The notes: a model not told the origin generated them from the sequence alone. A stretch of DNA of 64,000 nt from Pseudoxanthomonas mexicana (GCF_010093385.1 NZ_PDWV01000012.1:1-64000), one strand, 5' to 3'; counted from the stretch's first letter, positions 38,904-48,103 are shown. Made by a program: numbers and translations.

Positions 38904-39844
38904 GGCCTCGGTTCCTCCGGTGGATCGGGATGGAGGTCCGGTATGGGCCCGGGCGACTCCGGTGACTCGACGGCCTGCACGCGCTCAATGAACCGCGCCA
39001 GCACATCGGACGAGTTGCCTTCGAGACGCAGCAGGTAAGTTGTCAAAGGCGGCACGCGCGATGCCAACGGCCGGGCCACGACGCCAGGCTCGCGATTGGC
39101 AGCAATGCGTGCGGCGCCGACCAGTCCCAGCGCGAAGCCGGCTGATACCAGGGCCATCATCAGGTCAGTGGATGCCACCCGCTCTGCAATCAGTGGCTCC
39201 ATATCCGCGCGGCGTAGCACCCGCTCAACGTGCTTGGCATGGCCTTCACATGCCTGTGGATCGCACAAGACCAACGGATAGCGCAAAAGTTCGTCTAAAG
39301 GAATGCGCTTATGTGCCAGTAGGGGGTGCCGAGCGGGCACTGCCACTATCAGCGCATCGCTCCAAGCGGGCACGGAAACGATGCCATTGCCAACTTCGTT
39401 GGACTGGGCGAACCCTACGTCATAGAGATCGTCATGTAGCCCTTTGATCTGCTGCGACAGCGGCACCTCGAAGAGGCGAATCTCGACCTCAGGTTCTTCT
39501 TGGCGACAAAGTACAAGCAAAGCGGATAGGCGCGACAGCGTGATACCGTCGGACAGAGCCACGCGCAGTTGCCTGTGAAAGCCATTGGCTGCCGCTTTCA
39601 CGCTGTCACGCGCTTGTTCCAAGGCAGCAAACACGCGACGCACGTGCTCAAGGAACAGATTCCCGGCTCGGGTTAGCCGCGTGCTGCGTGTGGTGCGAGC
39701 AAACAAAATCACGCCTAGTTCTTCTTCCAGTTCCTTGATGGCGCGCGATAGCGGCGACTGCTCGATATACAATCGCTCGGCGGCGCGGGCGAAGTGGAGT
39801 TCTTCGGCCACAGCCAGAAAGCAGCGCAAATGACGAAGTTCCAT
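38900..39844 (-). CDS. traR: LysR-type regulator TraR of the conjugation region
   Basis: A 314-residue LysR-family regulator. N-terminal helix-turn-helix MELRHLRCFLAVAEELHFARAAERLYIEQSPLSRAIKELEEELGVILFART, then a substrate-binding domain (VALSDGITLSRLSALLVLCRQEEPEVEIRLFEV) and a Pro/Glu-rich tail. The ATG at 39844 fits the family; an extension to 39919 is unlikely. In Tn4371-type elements a LysR-type gene is found in this position next to eexN and traG, so it is assigned to conjugation control rather than to the adjacent catabolic genes. Confidence 0.85.
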   Translation of the reverse strand: MELRHLRCFLAVAEELHFARAAERLYIEQSPLSRAIKELEEELGVILFARTTRSTRLTRAGNLFLEHVRRVFAALEQARDSVKAAANGFHRQLRVALSDGITLSRLSALLVLCRQEEPEVEIRLFEVPLSQQIKGLHDDLYDVGFAQSNEVGNGIVSVPAWSDALIVAVPARHPLLAHKRIPLDELLRYPLVLCDPQACEGHAKHVERVLRRADMEPLIAERVASTDLMMALVSAGFALGLVGAARIAANREPGVVARPLASRVPPLTTYLLRLEGNSSDVLARFIERVQAVESPESPGPIPDLHPDPPEEPRP

Positions 39845-39894
39845 ATCCCGTTCCTCACTAGGTGACTGGCAAAGCCTTGTGGTGATGCATGGCC

Positions 39895-40350
39895 GAGTGA
39901 CCTGCCCCAACGCGCGCATTGCCTTCGATAAGTTCTACTTCGTTGCCCACGCCACAAGCGATGTTGACTAGACGCCTCACCTTGGACAGAAGATCGAACC
40001 GGATCTCGAGGGCTCATGCTGGGCGTTGATCAGAGACCGCATCCGCCAGCCCGCCTTCCTACGGGCCGATCTGAGCAGCCTCATCACCCAAGTTGCGACC
40101 AAGCGCACGGCGCGCGAGCCTTTACCGAAAGCGGCTGCACGAGTTCCCCGTTCGGAAGCAGACCATCGTTGCGTGCGAGATGCGCACCCAGTGGTACACG
40201 ACCTTCATGCGCTCCGGGGTTGAGCCGAGGAGGGGCGCTTGTCTGATCCGCAAACATTTCGAGGACATCGTTGCCTAGACGCAAGTCCGTCAGACCAACG
40301 GCTTCTTCCATGCGGCTAAGCGCAAGGCGCGCGTCTACCCGCTTCGCCAC
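39895..40350 (+). pseudogene. Decayed ISL3 transposase remnant
   Basis: Conceptual translation gives pieces aligning in order with the ISL3 transposase at 33.6-34.5 kb: PNARIAFDKFYFVAHASDVD, LITQVATKRTARA, MRTQWYTTFMRSGVEPRRGACLIRKHFEDIVA, then after a stop TQVRQTNGFFHAAKRKARV. Several stops, a deletion and frame changes make it non-functional. It is in the opposite orientation to the intact-end ISL3 copy and borders the catabolic cargo. Confidence 0.8.
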
Positions 40351-40525
40351 CAGGTGAACCGTATTCTTCCTGAGCACAGGCAAGCACAACTTCGTTCAGA
40401 TAGGCCCGCAACTGCTTAACCCACGCAAAGTCGGAAAGAGTCTGTAGCGAAAGAGCCCTTGATTCACCTCCAGACTTGCTTGGGTAAACTGAAAATCCTT
40501 TCAAATTGGTATGAATTTCTCGCCG
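40351..40525. other. Non-coding stretch after the ISL3 remnant
   Basis: No gene can be supported. It includes the 3' flank of the aldehyde dehydrogenase gene and AT-richer sequence (CTGAAAATCCTTTCAAATTGG). Confidence 0.4.
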
Positions 40526-42265
40526 TCACCCACGCAGGGCGTTGACGAAAATCCTCGGCAGCTTGGTCCAGCTGGGTTTGAACTGGAAGTCGGTCAAGAG
40601 ACGGCCAATCACATCTTGCCGCCGGTTCGTGATGAACCAAGGTGGCCGAGGAAGGAGCGTTGGATGCAGTGAGAGCAGACTGCGAGGGAATGGTCGCCAT
40701 GGGGCGGATATGACGGTACGCTCCGTTCCTTCAAGCATGAACGAGTTATGTACCGTCCCAATACCAGATTGCGGATCGCGCGACGACCCTCCGGGAAATC
40801 CTCCCCAGGGGCAGGGTGCAAGCAGAAATCCCAATCCGGTCCAAGCATTCACGGCGATGGTGCCGTAGCGCAGCTTTTGAAGCAGTTCTTCGAAGCGTTG
40901 ACGACCGATCTCTCGCACAGTCTTGGGGTGAATCAGAATATTTGCCCCCAGGGTGCCGTACAAACGGTCATTAGCGTACGCAATGGCTGATTCAAGGTAC
41001 GACCCCGCATCTTTATATTCGAAGGACTTTATTGCTAACGCCGTGCCGAAGACTTCGTGCTGCGCCAGCCATGGCTCATCGCCCCGATCCATGTTCGCAA
41101 GAATGCACGCAGGCGCAAGCAGACCACGGTCGATCGCATCCGAACCTCCGGCGTGGGCGGCAAACTCTTCGATGCGCTGCTCGTTGCCAGGGTAGTAGGC
41201 CTCCCGCTGCCCGAAGCGCGACATGACATTGGACACAGCAGCCAAAAGTTTGTCCGTGTGTCGCCAGCCACGAGGCACGATCAAGGTTTGGCACGCCACG
41301 CAGTTAAAGCCGGAGTTGTGCAACTTGTGCGTTGCTATCTGTTCGGCCTGAAAGCGGATGTCCGCGTTCGACCACGGCCCGGGCACCACAATGGTGGGGC
41401 AGACTGCGCCCAGTTCGGACGTGATCTTTCGATGGTTCTTCGGTGTATTCGCGGCCTTGTTGCGTGCGCCTTCTTCTCCGATGCCCCAGACGATGGCATC
41501 GTGGGTGGCCTTTGCGCCGGTGATGTGGATTTCCTCTACCAGCGGATGCTCGCACAGGTAGGCACCCACGGCGCCATCGCCGCGAATGATGCGTAGCGCG
41601 TCGCATTCGATCAGGGGCCGCAGGGCTGCCTTGAGATAGTCGGTCAGGTAGTCGTTGACCGGATTCATCTTCAGCAGAACCACCTGGTTTTCGATAAACA
41701 GCTTCTGAAATGCATCGAGAGGCGAGATGGCCGCGATGTTGCCTGCCCCCAAGACTAGGGCCACCTTACCGCGCCGCTGTTCGGGAGGGATGTCATAGGC
41801 GACCGCCGCATGTTGAGCGAGACTGGCCTCGGAGATTCCCTTTTGCATCCAGACTTCAGCTGAGACCCCGGATAGGAGCAACCGATCCCAGATCGAATGG
41901 GGCAGAACTCTAACCGCCAATTGCCCATTCTTGAGGTGGCCCAAGGGCAAGTGCTCAAGATATTCCTTTCTATCAATGGCACCGAGTGTCTGCATCAACC
42001 CGTTGCAGGCGCCCATGAGGGCGTAGGGGCCGGAGAGCCATTCCTCCCCGGCCAGCGGCGATGCATGCGGAATGCGCTTCTTCCGGGCAGCTGTCTCCGC
42101 CCACCCCTGCGCAACCTGCATCAGCGCTGGCTTGATGCGGCCGAGAATAGCAATCCGATCGGCGACCGAGGTTTTTGCCCAGTGGTGCTTGGCCCCATCC
42201 AGTGCCTGCAAGTCCTGATCCAACAGGGCCTGAATATCGAAATTTGGGAGAGCGGCCCCCATCAC
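40526..42265 (-). CDS. Aldehyde dehydrogenase of the hydrocarbon-oxidation cluster (AlkH-like role)
   Basis: A 579-residue NAD(P)-dependent aldehyde dehydrogenase superfamily member, predicted to oxidise the aldehyde made by the adjacent alcohol dehydrogenase. The general-base Glu284 is in ITSELGAVCPTIVVPG and the nucleophile is Cys322 in NSGFNCVACQTL. It is about 80 residues longer than common ALDHs, with extra sequence at both ends (C-terminal LPRPPWFITNRRQDVIGR region). It departs from the usual ELGGK motif, so it belongs to a divergent subfamily. Overlaps the acyl-CoA ligase stop region by 4 bases (42262-42265). Confidence 0.85.
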   Translation of the reverse strand: MMGAALPNFDIQALLDQDLQALDGAKHHWAKTSVADRIAILGRIKPALMQVAQGWAETAARKKRIPHASPLAGEEWLSGPYALMGACNGLMQTLGAIDRKEYLEHLPLGHLKNGQLAVRVLPHSIWDRLLLSGVSAEVWMQKGISEASLAQHAAVAYDIPPEQRRGKVALVLGAGNIAAISPLDAFQKLFIENQVVLLKMNPVNDYLTDYLKAALRPLIECDALRIIRGDGAVGAYLCEHPLVEEIHITGAKATHDAIVWGIGEEGARNKAANTPKNHRKITSELGAVCPTIVVPGPWSNADIRFQAEQIATHKLHNSGFNCVACQTLIVPRGWRHTDKLLAAVSNVMSRFGQREAYYPGNEQRIEEFAAHAGGSDAIDRGLLAPACILANMDRGDEPWLAQHEVFGTALAIKSFEYKDAGSYLESAIAYANDRLYGTLGANILIHPKTVREIGRQRFEELLQKLRYGTIAVNAWTGLGFLLAPCPWGGFPGGSSRDPQSGIGTVHNSFMLEGTERTVISAPWRPFPRSLLSLHPTLLPRPPWFITNRRQDVIGRLLTDFQFKPSWTKLPRIFVNALRG

Positions 42266-43902
42266 TGCGTGCTCTCCGTGGTATTGCCGGTCAGGAGGCT
42301 GCCGTAGGCTTCGCGGAGCCTGTTCTTGAGCACCTTCCCCGTGCCACTGAGTGGCAGCACATCAACGAAGACGGCTTTGTCGGGGATCTGCCAGTCCGGC
42401 AGGCGTCCTTTGAAGCAGGCCAGAAGGTCCGCTTCGGACACATTCGCGCCTTCCTTTTTCACGGCGACCAGAACCGGTCGTTCGTCCCACTTCGGGTGGG
42501 GCACGCCGATGGCCGCCGCATTGGCGATGGCAGGATGTCCGATAGCGATGTTCTCGATCTCGACCGATGAAATCCACTCTCCACCAGACTTGATGATGTC
42601 CTTGGCGCGGTCGCGGATGACCATATAGCCGTTGACATCAAGCGTTGCTATATCACCGGTGTCGAACCAGCCATCACTGGTCAGCGCACTGGATTCGGCG
42701 CCGAAGTAGCTGCTGACGATCCAGTGCCCCCTGATCTGTAGTTTGCCCGGGGATTTGCCGTCGTTCGGCAAGACTGCGCCGCCGTCATCGACCACGCGCA
42801 GCTGAACGCCGTAGGGTGGTCGTCCCTGCCCCAGTCGCACTTCGCTCTGCCGCTGAGGATCAAGATGGATGTGGCGAGCCAGTGGTTGATTCAGGGTGCC
42901 CAGCGGGCTCGTTTCGGTCATGCCCCAGGCATGGATCAGTTCGACACCGAACTCGTCCCGGAACGCGGCGAACATCGACGGCGGCAGTGCCGCGCCGCCA
43001 ACGATGGTGCGTTTCAAGCTTTTGGGCTTGGTGCCGCGCGCCCTCAACGCCGCCAGCAGTCCCATCCAGATCGTGGGAACGCCAAGTGCCAGACCGACTT
43101 CCTCGTCGTCGATCAGGGTGGCGAGACTTGGGCCGTCAAGGTTCGGGCCAGGCAATACCAGTTTCGCTCCCTGCGCCGCCGCAATGTAGGGCACTCCCCA
43201 GGCGTTGACGTGAAACATGGGAACAACCGGCATGACAGCATCGCGGGCCGAAACGCCAATGCCGTCCGGGCTGTTGCCCGCCAACGCATGCAGCACCGTG
43301 GAGCGGTGGCTGTAAAGCACACCCTTCGGATGTCCCGTAGTGCCGGAGGTGTAACACAACGAAGAAGGTAGATCCTCGTCAATGCTCGGCCACGGGTAGT
43401 CGGCGTCGCCCGAGGCGACCACCTCGTCGTAGAACTGCAAGCCATCCAACATGCCCGATGCCTCCTCATCGCGTGGCCCCATGAGAATGACATGTTTGAC
43501 GGTGCTCAATGCCGACCGAAGCTTGGCCACAATGGGCAGAAAGGTCCGGTCGATGAACAGCACCTGATCATCGGCGTGGTTGACGATGTAGATCAGGGTT
43601 TCGGCGGACAGGCGCGGATTGACTGTGTGGCACACCATGCCCGCGCCGGAAACGCCATAGTAAATTTCCAAATGTCGCCGATTGTTCCATGCAATGGTCG
43701 CGCAACGCTCGCCCGATTGCACGCCCAGCTTGGCCAGCGCTGACGACAGGCGTCGCGCATTGATCTCGACTTGACCCCAGGTCGTGTGTTCGATCCCGCC
43801 CGTGGTGTTGACGGAAACGACTGGCGTATCGGCATGGTAACGCGCAGCATGGGCGATGAGACTGGAGACGAGCAAAGGCTCGCGCATCATTTTTCCGAGC
43901 AT
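42262..43902 (-). CDS. Medium/long-chain acyl-CoA ligase (AlkK-like)
   Basis: A 546-residue AMP-forming ligase, close to the length I recall for AlkK. It activates a carboxylic acid to its CoA thioester. Motifs: LCYTSGTTGHPKGVLYSHRST (P-loop-like), AWGMTETSPLG, DGWFDTGDIATLD and the C-terminal KSGGEWISSVEIENIAIGHPAIANAAAIGVPHPKW with a late catalytic lysine in LSGTGKVLKNRLRE. A Shine-Dalgarno-like GAAAG precedes the ATG. In the pathway it follows the aldehyde dehydrogenase step, feeding beta-oxidation. Confidence 0.9.
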   Translation of the reverse strand: MLGKMMREPLLVSSLIAHAARYHADTPVVSVNTTGGIEHTTWGQVEINARRLSSALAKLGVQSGERCATIAWNNRRHLEIYYGVSGAGMVCHTVNPRLSAETLIYIVNHADDQVLFIDRTFLPIVAKLRSALSTVKHVILMGPRDEEASGMLDGLQFYDEVVASGDADYPWPSIDEDLPSSLCYTSGTTGHPKGVLYSHRSTVLHALAGNSPDGIGVSARDAVMPVVPMFHVNAWGVPYIAAAQGAKLVLPGPNLDGPSLATLIDDEEVGLALGVPTIWMGLLAALRARGTKPKSLKRTIVGGAALPPSMFAAFRDEFGVELIHAWGMTETSPLGTLNQPLARHIHLDPQRQSEVRLGQGRPPYGVQLRVVDDGGAVLPNDGKSPGKLQIRGHWIVSSYFGAESSALTSDGWFDTGDIATLDVNGYMVIRDRAKDIIKSGGEWISSVEIENIAIGHPAIANAAAIGVPHPKWDERPVLVAVKKEGANVSEADLLACFKGRLPDWQIPDKAVFVDVLPLSGTGKVLKNRLREAYGSLLTGNTTESTQ

Positions 43903-43916
43903 TTTTCTACTTTCTT

Positions 43917-44030
43917 TCAGAATTGGTATTTGAGGCCGACGTCGACAACCAGAGGATTGAGGCGAATGGAGACTGAAGTAGACGGTCCACCAAGCGCAAG
44001 CATCGTGCCAGCGGCCTTTAAGAGGTTTTT
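43917..44030 (-). pseudogene. 3' remnant of an OmpW/AlkL-like outer-membrane protein gene
   Basis: On the minus strand, between the alcohol dehydrogenase and ligase genes, 37 codons read through to a stop and end ...SIRLNPLVVDVGLKYQF. This is the form of a last beta-strand of an outer-membrane barrel (alternating hydrophobic residues, final Phe) and resembles OmpW-family ends. An in-frame TAG lies just upstream, so only the tail survives. In the GPo1 alk system an OmpW-type porin, AlkL, imports alkanes; the assignment here is by inference from position and tail only. Confidence 0.5.
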
Positions 44031-44061
44031 CTATTGGTATGCAAGAAGTAATGCACCAGAT

Positions 44062-45738
44062 TTACCTGAGGAGTGCGCTCTCGTATGCTTGGCGTTCGTT
44101 CTTTCGGGAAATCTGGGCTGGGTGTCCATGTGCTCGTTTAATGAGGTCCGCAGCCCTCTCGGCGATCATGATCGTTGGCGCGTTGGTGTTGCCGCTGATC
44201 AAAGTCGGCATGATGGAGGCATCGACGACACGCAAACCTTGCAGACCATGTACCTTCAGCTCCGCATCGACCACGGCCATTGGGTCCACACCCATCTTGC
44301 AGGTGCCGACCGGGTGGTAAATGGTGTCGGATCGATCTCGAATGAGCTGGCCCCATTGCGCATCACTCATGCCATCGGTAACGCCGAACAATTCGCGCCC
44401 ACGGTACTTGGCCAAGGGGGATGCCAGCATTATCTCTCGTGTGGCCTTGGCCCCTTGGACCAGGAGCTTCACGTCACGCTCGTCAGACAGGAAGCGCGGA
44501 TCAATTCCTGGGTCGTCCAGCGGGTTGGGTGATTGCAAGAACACCTCGCCACGCGAGTAAGGGCGCAGATTGCAGACGTGGCACGAGAAACCATACCCAA
44601 CATGCAGTTTGCGCGCGTGGTCGTCCACGATCGAGATCACGAAGTGCAGTTGCAAATCCGGCCGATCCACGTCAGGGGCGCTCTTGAAGAATGCGCCGCC
44701 CTCGGCAAATGGGGTGGCAAGCATGCCGCTGCCATCCTTGCGCCAACTGGAAATGTGGCCCAGCATGTCCACTGACCCTTTGAGTCCGATGCCGAAGTTG
44801 TCAGTGTCCTGGGAGGTGTAGGCCAGAATGAAATCCAGGTGATCCTGCAAGTTCTGGCCAACACCGGGCAACTCATGCACCATGCGGATGCCGTGATGGG
44901 TGATGTCTTCCGGGCGCCCGACGCCGGACAGCTGAAGAATCTGCGGTGAACCAAAGGCGCCGGCAGCCAGAATGACCTCCCGCTTGGCCCTGACCTCGTG
45001 TTCGGCACCGCCGGCATGGTAGGCCACGCCCACGGCGCGCTTGCCCTCGAAGATGATCCGGCTGGCGCGGGTATTCGTCTTGATCGTGAGATTCGGCCGT
45101 TGCCCCCGCAGAGGATGCAAGTATGCGGCTGCAGCGGAGCAACGCTCGCCTCGGCGGGCAGCATCGTGGAATTGCGTGACCTGATACAAGCCAACGCCTT
45201 CGTTGTCTCCATCATTGAAAGCGGCACGAAACGGAATGCCGCGCTGCTTGGCTGCCTCAATGAACGCAAGCGTGATCGGCCTGGGGCTACGCTGCTCGGA
45301 CACATGCAAAGGTCCATTCCCGCCATGGAGCTTGCTCGCTCCACGCTCGTTGTTCTCTGCCTTCAGGAAATACGGCAGCACCGAGTTCCAGTCCCACCCT
45401 TGACACCCCAGGTCGGCCCAGTGATCGTAGTCCTGACGCTGTCCACGGACATAGAGCATGGCGTTGATGGCCGAAGATCCGCCAAGGGCGCGGCCCCGCG
45501 GTTGATAGCCCCGCCGACCATTGAGGTTCGGCTGAGGTGCGGTGTTGAATGCCCAGTTATTGATCTTGCCCTTGCCTGGCATCATGACCACCGTTCCAGC
45601 TGGCATGCGGACGACCAATGAGTCGCCTTGTCCGCCCGCCTCAAGCAGGCAAACACTGATGCGGGAGTCTTCGCTCAGCCGCGAGGCCAAGGTGGCGCCG
45701 GCAGAGCCGCCGCCTAAGATGATGTAATCGAAATTCAT
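44062..45738 (-). CDS. GMC-family alcohol dehydrogenase (AlkJ-like)
   Basis: A 558-residue FAD-dependent oxidoreductase, the length I recall for AlkJ, predicted to oxidise the primary alcohol from the hydroxylase to an aldehyde, passing electrons to the respiratory chain. N-terminal FAD motif FDYIILGGGSAGATLASRLSED, the GMC signature RALGGSSAINAMLYVRGQRQDYD, and the C-terminal active-site region YHPVGTCKMG and SGNTNAPTIMIAERAADLI are present. It lies 66 bases after the fused hydroxylase gene and is presumably cotranscribed. Confidence 0.92.
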   Translation of the reverse strand: MNFDYIILGGGSAGATLASRLSEDSRISVCLLEAGGQGDSLVVRMPAGTVVMMPGKGKINNWAFNTAPQPNLNGRRGYQPRGRALGGSSAINAMLYVRGQRQDYDHWADLGCQGWDWNSVLPYFLKAENNERGASKLHGGNGPLHVSEQRSPRPITLAFIEAAKQRGIPFRAAFNDGDNEGVGLYQVTQFHDAARRGERCSAAAAYLHPLRGQRPNLTIKTNTRASRIIFEGKRAVGVAYHAGGAEHEVRAKREVILAAGAFGSPQILQLSGVGRPEDITHHGIRMVHELPGVGQNLQDHLDFILAYTSQDTDNFGIGLKGSVDMLGHISSWRKDGSGMLATPFAEGGAFFKSAPDVDRPDLQLHFVISIVDDHARKLHVGYGFSCHVCNLRPYSRGEVFLQSPNPLDDPGIDPRFLSDERDVKLLVQGAKATREIMLASPLAKYRGRELFGVTDGMSDAQWGQLIRDRSDTIYHPVGTCKMGVDPMAVVDAELKVHGLQGLRVVDASIMPTLISGNTNAPTIMIAERAADLIKRAHGHPAQISRKNERQAYESALLR

Positions 45739-45804
45739 AAGAGCCCACGAAGGAGCCGATGGCTCCGAATTGAAAGAAGGGAGTGGAAGGAGCAGCGAGC
45801 GTGT

Positions 45805-48066
45805 TCAGCCAGCCGCCAATTCCTTGTTCCATTGGCGTGGGTCGTAGAAACGCAATGCCTTCAGGCCACTTTTCTGGTTTGCACGCAGCGCCAACTCCCT
45901 CTCCTCTGGCGTGGCGTAGTGCCGATCCCACTCCATGAGCTTGGGGATCATCATTCGCTGCCAAAGCGGCGGAATCATCGTCAGCAGTATCGTGGTAAGG
46001 TAGCCAGCGGCCATTGTCGGGGCCTCCGGCAAGGGCATCAAGTTCTGGTAAGGCACCTCGCCTTGGGCATGGTGGTGCGAATGCCGACTTAGATTGAACA
46101 TGGCCCAGGAACTCATTCTGGCATTGGTATTCCATGAGTGCCGTAGTTGTACAGCCTGATCGGGAGCGCGCACCATGCCGTAATGCTCCATGTAGTTCAC
46201 GATTTCGAGCAGGGATTTTCCCCACAGCGCGCTGCCGGTAAATCCAAGCACGCCGATCCATCCCGCCATCCAGTAGGCGATCGCCACGAGCACCGCACTC
46301 ATGAGCAATCCGCGGATATAGGCGTTGCGCAAGGAGATCACCGGAAGATGCTTGCGCTTGAGGCGTTCGGCTTCGATGCGCCAGGCGCTGGCGTTGCCGC
46401 GAATGGTGGAGATTACGATGTGCTGATACACATTGCGTCCTCGCGGGGCCGTGGCCGGATCATGCTCGGTCGACACATAGCGGTGATGCCCGTAGACATG
46501 CTCGATGGCGAATCCCACGTCGAAGCTGAAAGACAGCAGCCAACGGCCAATGAACATCGAGACCGGCTCCCAAGTGCGATGCGTCAATTCGTGCGCCGTG
46601 ATCGTTCCCAGCACGCCAATCACGAAGCCAGTCAATATGCCTCCAGTGAGGTGGTGCCAAAAGCCCGTCGCCTCCCGGGCGGCCAGAACGTCATAGTGGG
46701 TGAGATGGGCTACCCATGCGCCGAATCCCAACGGATCACCGGAAGAAAGCGTCCAGATGTAGGCAAATACGATCAGCGCCACCAGGGGCAGGATGAACCA
46801 CAGTTGCACCGTGAGAATCCACGGTGATTTGTATTTTGGCGTTCGGGTATCGTTGCCCAACAGCGCATCACCGCCAACGTAGAAGGCGAGAAAGCCGAGC
46901 AGCCCCAAACTGGTGTAGGCGCCGCCCGCCAGAATGGAGACCAAAGCACCGATCCCCGCCCCATGCAAAAGGAAGAACTTCAGATAGTCCAAGATATTGG
47001 CTGGCACACGCTCAACGGTAGGCAAGCCGACAGCGCCGTAGAAGCCGGTGTGGAGCTTGGGCGCCTGATCGACGAAGCGGTCCGCGTGCAAATTCGTGTC
47101 TGCAATACCACGCTGGCGCAGGACGGCGATGGCCGAGTCGATCATGGCCGGCGGGCCGCACAGATAAGCCGACGTGGCGCCCCCAAGCAGTTCTGGAATG
47201 GGCTCCGTCACCAAGCCAGTGCGCCCGTCCCAGGGCGATGAAGGGTCGGCCTCGGACAGAACCGGCACGAACCGGAAGTTCGGCCAATCCTTTTCGTAGG
47301 CTGCCATCTCGTCGAGCGCGTACAGATCCTTCTGGCTCCGAGCGCCAAACAGCACCGTCACCGGCCGCGTGTCGCCCGAGCGCTTCATGTCTTGAAGCAT
47401 CGCGAGGATGGGCGCCAAGCCGCTGCCCCCAGCCACCATAAGGACTGGCCCCCGGCCCGGGCGCATGTAAAAGTGACCGCCGGGGCCGCGCACGGCGACC
47501 GATTCGCCCACATGCGCCTGGTCCACGAGATGCCCGGACACCCGCCCCCCCGGCACACGGCGCACCGTGAAACTCACTTGGCGATCATTGCCAGGTGCGG
47601 CCGAGAATGAATAGCTGCGAGGAGCATCCCACATCGAAGTCAGCGTGACCTCTGCAAACTGGCCGGCACGATAGCGAATCGGCGTGTCCAGTTGAATGTC
47701 GATTCTCGCGATGTCGTGAGTCAGCATTTGCTTGCCGACGATCACGCCCTTGACCGGAGGGCCATCGATCGCACCCTCCCGATCCAGCTCGATCTTCACA
47801 TCGCTGCGCAGGCGGCTCTGGCAGGCCAATATGAACCCGTCGGAGATTTCCCTCTCCGTCAGCAGGTACGCCGTCTCGGTCAGTTCGTCAACCTTGCCGC
47901 TCTTGAGCTTGCACTTGCAAGTCCCGCAGCCGCCGACACGACAGATGGAGGGAATGTTGATGTTCTGGCGTTGCGCTGCCTCCAGCAAAGTTTCATCGGG
48001 CTCGACGGTGATGGTCTGCCCGTTTATCTCCGCTTGGTGCAAGCTTCTTCCGTGAAGAAAATTCAT
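45805..48066 (-). CDS. Ferredoxin-reductase-AlkB three-domain fusion hydroxylase
   Basis: A 753-residue apparently self-contained membrane hydroxylase. Residues about 1-95 form a plant-type [2Fe-2S] ferredoxin (Cys42, Cys47, Cys50, Cys82). Residues about 100-335 form a ferredoxin-NAD(P)+ reductase-type domain (FAD motif RSYS at 150-153, MVAGGSGLAPI at 210-220, CGPPAMI at 303-309). Residues about 355-745 form an AlkB-type di-iron hydroxylase with membrane helices and the His motifs HELTH (492-496), EHVYGHH (522-528), NYMEHYG (624-630) and RHSHHH (661-666). AlkB enzymes normally need separate rubredoxin and reductase; here electrons can run NADH-FAD-[2Fe-2S]-di-iron in one chain. The reductase half resembles XylA-type partners of XylM. 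Substrate (n-alkane, alkyl-aromatic or terpene) is not shown. Confidence 0.93.
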   Translation of the reverse strand: MNFLHGRSLHQAEINGQTITVEPDETLLEAAQRQNINIPSICRVGGCGTCKCKLKSGKVDELTETAYLLTEREISDGFILACQSRLRSDVKIELDREGAIDGPPVKGVIVGKQMLTHDIARIDIQLDTPIRYRAGQFAEVTLTSMWDAPRSYSFSAAPGNDRQVSFTVRRVPGGRVSGHLVDQAHVGESVAVRGPGGHFYMRPGRGPVLMVAGGSGLAPILAMLQDMKRSGDTRPVTVLFGARSQKDLYALDEMAAYEKDWPNFRFVPVLSEADPSSPWDGRTGLVTEPIPELLGGATSAYLCGPPAMIDSAIAVLRQRGIADTNLHADRFVDQAPKLHTGFYGAVGLPTVERVPANILDYLKFFLLHGAGIGALVSILAGGAYTSLGLLGFLAFYVGGDALLGNDTRTPKYKSPWILTVQLWFILPLVALIVFAYIWTLSSGDPLGFGAWVAHLTHYDVLAAREATGFWHHLTGGILTGFVIGVLGTITAHELTHRTWEPVSMFIGRWLLSFSFDVGFAIEHVYGHHRYVSTEHDPATAPRGRNVYQHIVISTIRGNASAWRIEAERLKRKHLPVISLRNAYIRGLLMSAVLVAIAYWMAGWIGVLGFTGSALWGKSLLEIVNYMEHYGMVRAPDQAVQLRHSWNTNARMSSWAMFNLSRHSHHHAQGEVPYQNLMPLPEAPTMAAGYLTTILLTMIPPLWQRMMIPKLMEWDRHYATPEERELALRANQKSGLKALRFYDPRQWNKELAAG

Positions 48067-48103
48067 CGCAATTGTCTCCTAATGAATGTTTTTTTCCTTT
48101 TTT

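Noticed and set aside
38900-39844. LysR-type gene as regulator of the hydrocarbon cluster
   Set aside because: It is coupled to eexN and occupies the traR position of Tn4371-type elements; the divergent AraC-type gene at 48.3 kb fits better as cluster regulator.
39845-40525. Short plus-strand frames as novel small genes next to traR
   Set aside because: Their pieces align with an ISL3 transposase in changing frames, so this is a decayed transposase and not new genes.
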